From IMCC26207 sp037141255 (GTDB taxonomy: Bacteria > Actinomycetota > Acidimicrobiia > Acidimicrobiales > Microtrichaceae), in assembly GCA_037141255.1 (NCBI GenBank), contig JBAXCX010000021.1:1-28956 (forward strand): a DNA stretch of 28,956 bases, read 5' to 3'. Of this stretch, positions 23,595 to 28,956 are shown piece by piece. The position numbers were made by a program, and so were the translations under genes. Each line of letters begins with the position of its first letter. Within the stretch, counting starts at the first letter, position 1. The notes under the pieces are model-generated. The model was not told where the DNA came from. It did no database searches and worked only from the letters and a program-made list of their open reading frames with translations.

Positions 23595-24725
23595 ATGTCG
23601 ATAGCAGAAGAGCGCACAAACCAAGAGATGATTGGCCGGGAGGATGTCAACGACATTGAAGCGATTCTGGCAATTACCAACACCGACCGAGATGCAGCGA
23701 TCTCTGTGGTTCAGGACAACTCCGATGCGATCTTTACCTGGGACTACGAAAAAGGTGCGCGTCCAAGCTTGGAGAAGTTGTACGAGAAAGCGAAGCACTC
23801 CATGTGGGACGGAGAGAAAGACCTGCCTTGGGAGACCGAGGTGGACCAAGAGATGGTCGTTCTTGCTAACGCTGACATGAACGGGGGCTTATTGGAGTTT
23901 GACGTTGCCGGGACTCCGTTCGAGAAGTGGACTGACAAAGAGTGGATTCAAGTGGGCATCGAGAGTCAGAACTGGACGCTGTCGCAGTTCATGCACGGAG
24001 AACAAGGTGCCTTGATCTGCACCGCAAAGATTGTCGAGACTGTTCCGTGGATTGATGCCAAGTACTACGCGTCAACCCAGGTGATGGATGAGGCGCGCCA
24101 CGTTGAGGTGTTTGCGAAATACCTAGATACCAAGCTCTCTGGTCACTACCCCGTGAACGCTCATCTGAAGATGCTGTTGGACGACATTGTGCAAGACAGT
24201 CGCTGGGACATGACTTACTTGGGCATGCAGATCATGGTTGAGGGGCTCGCGCTGGCGGCTTTCGGCTTTATTCACCAACTCACCACCGAGCCGCTACTCA
24301 AGAAGTTGCTCCGTTACGTCATGAGCGATGAGGCCCGCCACGTTGCCTTCGGCGTGCTGTCGCTTCAGGAGTTCTATGCGGGGCTGTCAGATGCCGAGAT
24401 CTTCGAGCGTCAGCAGTTTGCATTTGAGGCCGCAGTGCGCATGCGTGACCGTTTCTTGCAGCAAGAGGTTTGGGAGCGTATGGGGGTTCCCGTCAAGGAC
24501 GCTGTGGAACTCGTGATGCGTACGCCAACTCGGCAGATGTTCCAGATGATGCTGTTCTCGAAGGTGGTGCCGAACTGCAAGAAGCTCGGACTGCTGGACC
24601 GAAATGACAAGTGGCTGCGGCATCGCTTTGAAGAGATCGGCGTGATTCAGTTTGAGGATTGGGCCGATACGGCATCGGAGCTTGAGGGGTTTGCGCTGCT
24701 CGAAAGCGACGTTCGCTCTACCTGA
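23595..24725 (+). CDS. Ferritin-like diiron oxygenase-type protein
   Basis: A 376-residue helical protein with a complete carboxylate-bridged diiron ligand set spaced as in ribonucleotide reductase R2 or acyl-ACP desaturase: E136 (HGEQGAL), E166 and H169 (MDEARHVEVF), E216 (IMVEGLAL), E246 and H249 (SDEARHVAFG), with 30, 50 and 30 residue intervals between the glutamates. This predicts O2-dependent oxidation of an organic substrate (N- or C-hydroxylation, desaturation or similar); AurF-like and desaturase-like enzymes are the nearest I can name. The first 85 residues are acidic and have no membrane segment. ATG at 23595 follows AGGAG at 6 to 7 bases. It lies downstream of TetR copy 2 with no reductase or ferredoxin gene nearby. 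Confidence 0.82.
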   Translation: MSIAEERTNQEMIGREDVNDIEAILAITNTDRDAAISVVQDNSDAIFTWDYEKGARPSLEKLYEKAKHSMWDGEKDLPWETEVDQEMVVLANADMNGGLLEFDVAGTPFEKWTDKEWIQVGIESQNWTLSQFMHGEQGALICTAKIVETVPWIDAKYYASTQVMDEARHVEVFAKYLDTKLSGHYPVNAHLKMLLDDIVQDSRWDMTYLGMQIMVEGLALAAFGFIHQLTTEPLLKKLLRYVMSDEARHVAFGVLSLQEFYAGLSDAEIFERQQFAFEAAVRMRDRFLQQEVWERMGVPVKDAVELVMRTPTRQMFQMMLFSKVVPNCKKLGLLDRNDKWLRHRFEEIGVIQFEDWADTASELEGFALLESDVRST

Positions 24726-24787
24726 GCGAGCCGCACTGCAGCTTGGAGCTGAGGAATCACTCCTACGGGCGGCAACTTCGAGTTGGC

Positions 24788-24793
24788 TAGTGT
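24788..24793 (+). promoter_or_regulatory. Leaderless -10 box of the winged-helix gene
   Basis: TAGTGT ends 7 bases before the ATG at 24801 and no ribosome binding site is present. It would drive the winged-helix protein-dapA-rnj unit. Confidence 0.45.
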
Positions 24794-24800
24794 CAACACT

Positions 24801-25469
24801 ATGGACGCCTCGGTAGAACTCTTCGTGCTTCACGCTCTGAGGCTACGCGGTCCAGCTACAGAGGTGCAGGTGGCTGAGCGGTTCGACCTAGACCGAACTT
24901 CGGTGCGCAGCACGCTGGAGGGTCTGTTTGAGGCAGGATTGGCTCGGCAGTACGAGGGCCGTCTTGCCGGATGGATGTTGACCGCCGCTGGTCGCGAGAT
25001 AGGTGAGCAGCTACTGGCAGACGAACTTCGCCAAAGTGGGCAACAGCACCGCGTGGATGCCGCCTATCAGCAGTTTCTCGCCCTCAACGGCGAGCTGCTC
25101 TCGATCTGCACGGATTGGCAGGTGCAACTGATCGACGGCGAAGAAGTTTTGAATGATCATCAAGATACGCTCCGAGATGATGCCGTATTGCTGAGGCTGG
25201 AGCGACTCCAACGGCAAGCAGAACCACTCGTTGCGCAACTCGCAGCCGATCTCGCCCGATTCGAGGGGTACAGTTCTCGTCTCGGCTCTGCACATGAGAG
25301 AATACGGATCGGCCAGACCGAGTGGTTGGCTGGGCCGAGAATCGACTCCTATCACACAGTGTGGTTCGAGCTACACGAGGATTTATTGGCGACACTCGGT
25401 CGCCGCCGTTCGGATGAACGAGTGGAATACGACGCTGCACCAGACATACCTGCAGAGTTAGAGGAGTAA
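24801..25469 (+). CDS. Winged-helix DNA-binding domain protein
   Basis: A 222-residue protein whose first 70 residues form a winged helix (LFVLHALRLRGPATEVQVAERFDLDRTSVRSTLEGLFEAGLARQYEGR), the scanning pattern of MarR/PadR-type repressors. The rest is helical with two long amphipathic segments (LRDDAVLLRLERLQRQAEP, DLARFEGYSSRLGSAHERIR) and resembles no ligand domain I recognise. ATG at 24801 is preferred to the upstream TTG 24783 because a -10 box lies 7 bases ahead. The stop TAA overlaps the ATG at 25469 and lies 2 bases before ATG 25472 of dapA, and GAGGAG just before the stop serves dapA. Translation of this gene thus feeds dapA. Possible local regulator; the target is unknown. Confidence 0.75.
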   Translation: MDASVELFVLHALRLRGPATEVQVAERFDLDRTSVRSTLEGLFEAGLARQYEGRLAGWMLTAAGREIGEQLLADELRQSGQQHRVDAAYQQFLALNGELLSICTDWQVQLIDGEEVLNDHQDTLRDDAVLLRLERLQRQAEPLVAQLAADLARFEGYSSRLGSAHERIRIGQTEWLAGPRIDSYHTVWFELHEDLLATLGRRRSDERVEYDAAPDIPAELEE

Positions 25470-25471
25470 TG

Positions 25472-26353
25472 ATGAGTCCCAGATTCGGCCAGGTGATCAC
25501 CGCGATGGTGACACCGTTTGATGATCGAGGAGACCTTGATCTAGATGCGGCTGTTGATCTTGCCCAGTGGCTCGTTGCAACAGGCTCAGATGGCTTGGTC
25601 TTAAGCGGAACAACTGGAGAGAGTCCAACTCTGACCGAGTCCGAGGAGTTGGTGCTCTTTCGGACGGTTCGCGATGCAGTTTCCGTTCCTGTTCTTGCGG
25701 GAGCAGGCTCGAACTCAACGGTGAGTGCAGTTGAGCAAACTAGGCGGGCCAGTGAGATTGGGGTGGATGGGATTCTGTCGGTCGCGCCCTATTACAACCG
25801 CCCCTCTCAGGCGGGCCTCGAGGCTCACTTTAGGGCGATTGCAGCGTCCACCGATTTGCCCGTGGTGCTCTACGACATCCCAGCCAGAACTGGCCGAAAG
25901 ATCAGTACCGACACGGTGCTTCGGCTAGCCCGAGAGGTGCCAAATATCGTTGCACTCAAGGATGCAGCAGGAGATCCTGCCGAGACAGCGCGCCTCATCG
26001 CTCAGGCACCCTCGCAGTTCGAGGTGTATTGCGGAGACGACGCCCTGACCCTTCCGCTCCTTGCCGTGGGTGCCGTTGGGGTGATCTCGGTCGCTTCACA
26101 TTGGGTGGGACGTCAGCTTGGAGAGATGATCGATGCCTGCGCCAAGGGTGACTTTGATGCCGCTCGACGGATTAACGCAGGTCTCATTGCCTCGTATGAC
26201 TACGAGTCAGGCGATGATGCGCCGAATCCAATTCCGACGAAAACCCTGCTTCGAGTATTGGGTCTCAAGGTGGGCGACTGTCGTCCGCCGATGGGACCTG
26301 CACCTGATGGGCTCGCAGATCGCGCCCGACAGGTGCTCAAGGACCTCAACTAA
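25472..26353 (+). CDS. dapA: 4-hydroxy-tetrahydrodipicolinate synthase
   Basis: Condenses pyruvate with aspartate-semialdehyde in lysine/diaminopimelate synthesis. The 293 residues form a TIM barrel with GTTGE (46-50), PYYNRP (106-111), YDIPARTG with Y134 and R139, and the Schiff-base lysine K163 in IVALKDAAGD. ATG at 25472 is chosen because GAGGAG (25461-25466) lies 5 bases before it; ATG at 25469 is the alternative one codon upstream. The stop TAA overlaps the rnj ATG (TAATG). The dapA-rnj pair is common in Actinobacteria. DapB is encoded at 16138. Confidence 0.96.
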   Translation: MSPRFGQVITAMVTPFDDRGDLDLDAAVDLAQWLVATGSDGLVLSGTTGESPTLTESEELVLFRTVRDAVSVPVLAGAGSNSTVSAVEQTRRASEIGVDGILSVAPYYNRPSQAGLEAHFRAIAASTDLPVVLYDIPARTGRKISTDTVLRLAREVPNIVALKDAAGDPAETARLIAQAPSQFEVYCGDDALTLPLLAVGAVGVISVASHWVGRQLGEMIDACAKGDFDAARRINAGLIASYDYESGDDAPNPIPTKTLLRVLGLKVGDCRPPMGPAPDGLADRARQVLKDLN

Positions 26354-28011
26354 TGGCTCCACCCGTACACATCACCTTTCTTGGCGGTCTCGGAGAGATC
26401 GGAAGAAATTGCGCAGTTCTCGAACTCGAGGGGTCGCTCCTGCTCATTGACTGCGGGCTGATGTTTCCCGATACCGATATGTTGGGAGTGGATCTTGTAC
26501 TGCCTGATTTCACTTGGCTCATCGAGCGCTCTGAGGACATTGTTGGCTGCGTTCTGACCCATGGCCATGAGGACCATATTGGTGGACTTTCGTACCTTCT
26601 GCGCGAGGCAAGTTTTCCTTTGTTTGGTACGGAATTCACGCTTGGATTGGCATCGGGACGTATCGAAGAAGCTGGTCTGATGAAACAGACGGAACTCGTG
26701 GTCGTAGCTGACGGCGAGCGGTGGGAAATCGGCCCGTTCGAAGCCGAGTTCATTCCAGCAACCCACTCAGTCCCCCAAGGGGTTGCCACTGCGTTGTATA
26801 CGCCACAGGGAACGATTCTGCATACCGGGGATTTCAAGATTGACCTCACCCCGGTTGACGGCAGGTTGACCAATCTTTCTCGAATCGGAGCACTCGCAGA
26901 CGGAGAGGGCATTCGTCTGCTGCTTGCGGATTCTACCAATGCTGATCAGCCCGGTCACTCTCGTTCAGAGACCAGCGTGGGCAAGGTGCTCTACAACTTG
27001 ATGCACGAACAAGAAGGTCGGCGAGTCATTACGGCTTGCTTTGCGAGTCATATTCATCGCATTCAGCAACTCGCAGATGCGGCGATCTCCTTTAACCGGG
27101 TGATTGCGCCCGTTGGGCGCTCGATGAAGCGAAATATCACGATGGCCCGAGAGATGGGCCTGCTCACGATCCCCGATACCTCGTTGATCGATATTGAGAA
27201 AGTGGATCGCTACGAGCCGGGTCAGGTCCTGGTGCTGTCAACAGGATCGCAGGGCGAGCCAATGTCGGCGCTGACCCTTCTGTCCGCGAATGAGAACCGT
27301 TGGCTCAAGATCACTCCCGATGACACGGTGATTTTCTCCTCGCACCCTATTCCTGGAAACGAGAATGCCGTCACGAAGGTGATCGACAACTTGTTCCGTC
27401 TCGGCGCAGAGGTCATCCACTCTGGGTTATCTGATGTTCACGCAACTGGCCATGCCAAGTCTGAAGAACTCAAGCTCTATCACTCCATCGCAAAGCCGGA
27501 TTGGTTCGTGCCCGTTCACGGCGAGTATCACCACTTGATTGCTCACAGTCGTCTGGCGCAGGTTATGGGTACCCCCGAGGATCACATCTTGATCGCGGAG
27601 GATGGAGATCGTCTGATCCTCGATGACGATGGCCTGCGGGCAGTGGGCACGGTTCCCTCGGAGTACGTCTATGTGCACGGAACCGTTGGCGACATCGGAA
27701 GTAGTGTGCTGCGCGACCGCAGGATTCTTGCCGATGATGGTGTCGTGGCAGTCACCGTGTGTGTGGACCGCAAGAAGAAGCGTTTGGTTTCGGGGCCTGA
27801 AATTGCGACTCGCGGTTGGATACACGAGCCCGAGGCAGGTGATCTGCTCGCTGAACTCTCGAAGCGGGTCATGGATTCAGTCGATAAAGCGCTCCTTGAT
27901 GGCGCGGATCTTGCAGGTTTGCAGCGTGCTGTACGCCGAGCATCAGGCGGGTTTGTGGCGAATTCCACACGCCGACGACCCATGATTGTGCCGATCGTGC
28001 TTGAGGTGTGA
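26353..28011 (+). CDS. rnj: Ribonuclease J
   Basis: A metallo-beta-lactamase/beta-CASP exo- and endoribonuclease of mRNA turnover and rRNA maturation. The 552 residues include LGEIGRN, the zinc motif HGHEDH (70-75) then GG, H138 (ATHSVPQG), D160 in HTGDFKID, the beta-CASP motif CFASHIHRIQQ with SMKRNI, the LSTGSQGEPM loop and HATGHAK near 365, which replaces the usual V-S-G-H-A. The C-terminal domain is intact. ATG at 26353 shares a base with the dapA stop, giving translational coupling. With PNPase in the same window, both main 3' and 5' decay activities of the organism are visible. ftsK starts 61 bases downstream. Confidence 0.96.
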   Translation: MAPPVHITFLGGLGEIGRNCAVLELEGSLLLIDCGLMFPDTDMLGVDLVLPDFTWLIERSEDIVGCVLTHGHEDHIGGLSYLLREASFPLFGTEFTLGLASGRIEEAGLMKQTELVVVADGERWEIGPFEAEFIPATHSVPQGVATALYTPQGTILHTGDFKIDLTPVDGRLTNLSRIGALADGEGIRLLLADSTNADQPGHSRSETSVGKVLYNLMHEQEGRRVITACFASHIHRIQQLADAAISFNRVIAPVGRSMKRNITMAREMGLLTIPDTSLIDIEKVDRYEPGQVLVLSTGSQGEPMSALTLLSANENRWLKITPDDTVIFSSHPIPGNENAVTKVIDNLFRLGAEVIHSGLSDVHATGHAKSEELKLYHSIAKPDWFVPVHGEYHHLIAHSRLAQVMGTPEDHILIAEDGDRLILDDDGLRAVGTVPSEYVYVHGTVGDIGSSVLRDRRILADDGVVAVTVCVDRKKKRLVSGPEIATRGWIHEPEAGDLLAELSKRVMDSVDKALLDGADLAGLQRAVRRASGGFVANSTRRRPMIVPIVLEV

Positions 28012-28057
28012 TCTGAGTTGCTGAGCGGAGTGCCGCGAGACTGTCAGTGAGTCTGAG

Positions 28058-28063
28058 TACTCT
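28058..28063 (+). promoter_or_regulatory. Candidate -10 box of ftsK
   Basis: TACTCT, inside the palindrome GAGTACTC (28055-28062), ends 9 bases before the GTG at 28073. A start site about 2-3 bases before the GTG would make the mRNA nearly leaderless. No good ribosome binding site is present. Confidence 0.35.
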
Positions 28064-28072
28064 TGAAGCACC

Positions 28073-28956
28073 GTGGCCACCTCTCAGAAATCTCCTTCAA
28101 AGAAGCGCAACTCCGCAGGTTCGCGCTCCGCTGCTTCAAACAAGTCGAAGACTGCTGCAGCCTCCTCGGCCTCCTCTACAGCAGCCCGGAAGAAGGCCCA
28201 GGCCAGCAAGAAGAAGGACGCTTCAGCTAGCGGCGCCGGCGCTTGGCACAGTCTGATCGACGGTCACGGTCGAGACATCTGGGGTCTGGTCTGTTTCGTT
28301 GCAGCAGTCCTGCTTGGAGTCAGTATCTACAGCGGCAAAGCGAGCGGTGCTGCAAACTGGCCGAACGCGTTCGCTGGCGGACTAGTGGGTCTGCTTCGTG
28401 TGTTGCTTCCGCCAGCGCTCGTTCTCGGTGGGGTTCTGCTCATCAGGAGCGCGCATGTGTCATCGGAAAACTCCGCAGATGTGGATGAGGAGGCCGATCT
28501 TGATGACGAGAGCTTCGTCACCGCTCGTCCTGTCCCGAGTAAATCCGTTCAAGCCATCGGTGTGTTGCTAGCAGTATTCGTGCTAGCTGCCATGCTCGAC
28601 TTGCTCTTTGCTGATGAAGCAACAATCGCCGACGGGGGTCTCGGCGCGTTTACTGATGGAGGAGGCCTACTTGGAGCGCTTCTCGGTGCAATTTCGATGT
28701 TTGTCGGGCGCTGGGGCGCGCTTGTGGTGTTTGTCCTTTTGGGAATCTTCGCTGTGAGCCTGATAACCGGTTGGTCACTGAGCTATATGGCCCAAGGCCT
28801 GCTTCGAGGCGCCCGGCCTGCGGCAAGGTCGGTGACGGACTGGGCTGCGGACCTTTTTAATTTGGGCTCAGCGGAGCAGTCCTCTGAGGCTGAGGCCGAC
28901 TCAGAAATCAATCTCTATGATCAAGACGAAGGAGCTCCTCAGCCGAAGAAGCGAAC
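28073..28956 (+). CDS. ftsK: DNA translocase FtsK/SpoIIIE, N-terminal part (3' end outside window)
   Basis: Septum-anchored DNA pump that clears and aligns chromosomes at division. The frame is open from GTG 28073 to the end of the window (294 residues). The first 58 residues are Lys/Ser/Ala-rich (KKRNS, ARKKAQASKKKD), a possibly DNA-binding tail. Hydrophobic segments lie at about 69-86, 101-124, 160-179, 197-213 and 215-237, matching the four to five transmembrane helices of the FtsK N-domain, separated by an acidic loop (VDEEADLDDE). A charged linker starts near 265. The ATPase motor and gamma domain lie beyond the window. The identification rests on topology and on the dapA-rnj-ftsK order. 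Confidence 0.85.
   Translation, partial: MATSQKSPSKKRNSAGSRSAASNKSKTAAASSASSTAARKKAQASKKKDASASGAGAWHSLIDGHGRDIWGLVCFVAAVLLGVSIYSGKASGAANWPNAFAGGLVGLLRVLLPPALVLGGVLLIRSAHVSSENSADVDEEADLDDESFVTARPVPSKSVQAIGVLLAVFVLAAMLDLLFADEATIADGGLGAFTDGGGLLGALLGAISMFVGRWGALVVFVLLGIFAVSLITGWSLSYMAQGLLRGARPAARSVTDWAADLFNLGSAEQSSEAEADSEINLYDQDEGAPQPKKR

Noticed and set aside
26346..26939. 197-codon minus-strand frame inside rnj
   Set aside because: Shadow of the RNase J catalytic domain, Ser/Arg/Pro-rich, no supporting signals.
28038..28054. AGACT/AGTCT stem between rnj and ftsK as a terminator
   Set aside because: 5-bp A/T-containing stem with a 7-base loop and no T run.

Overview
The window is a densely packed bacterial chromosome segment of moderately high GC. 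It carries housekeeping genes in an order typical of Actinobacteria: infB...rbfA-truB-ribF, rpsO-pnp-M16 peptidase, and dapA-rnj-ftsK. The PNPase and FtsK tails, the wide use of GTG/TTG starts, several promoters placed for leaderless transcripts and a DUF4012 protein suggest a high-GC Gram-positive of the Acidimicrobiia type. That placement is inference from gene order and style, not from a marker search. I saw no tRNA, rRNA, CRISPR array, insertion sequence or phage gene. No stretch over about 215 bases lacks a gene; the two longest gaps are the rpsO-pnp leader and the region upstream of the acyl-CoA ligase.

Layout. (1) 1-8058, translation and ribosome maturation: 3' part of infB, then a two-gene minus-strand insertion (Ig-like lipoprotein and DUF4012 membrane protein) with its own terminator, then the tight rbfA-truB-ribF operon. 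(2) 8161-13863, RNA decay: an alpha/beta hydrolase, rpsO and pnp (both with structured leaders), and an M16 zinc peptidase. (3) 13882-19524, metabolism: serB (minus), an enoyl-CoA hydratase-family protein lacking the canonical catalytic glutamates, dapB, a VTT/DedA-like membrane protein (minus) and an acyl-CoA ligase. (4) 19617-24725, an accessory-looking block: a SURF1 homologue translationally coupled to a TetR regulator, a large minus-strand protein joining an RsbW-like ATPase fold to acetyltransferase domains, a second TetR regulator divergent from it across a 21-bp palindrome, and a ferritin-like diiron protein. (5) 24801-28956: a winged-helix protein, dapA and rnj translationally chained together, then the N-terminal part of ftsK running off the window.

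How the parts fit. Regions 1, 2 and 5 supply translation initiation, ribosome maturation, RNA decay (PNPase plus RNase J), lysine/diaminopimelate synthesis (DapA, DapB) and chromosome segregation. Region 4 is the most likely place for something undescribed: two TetR paralogues with nearly identical recognition helices flank the HATPase-GNAT fusion, and a diiron oxygenase-like enzyme follows. The nearby acyl-CoA ligase and crotonase-family protein hint at lipid or acyl-CoA chemistry, but the substrate cannot be read from sequence.
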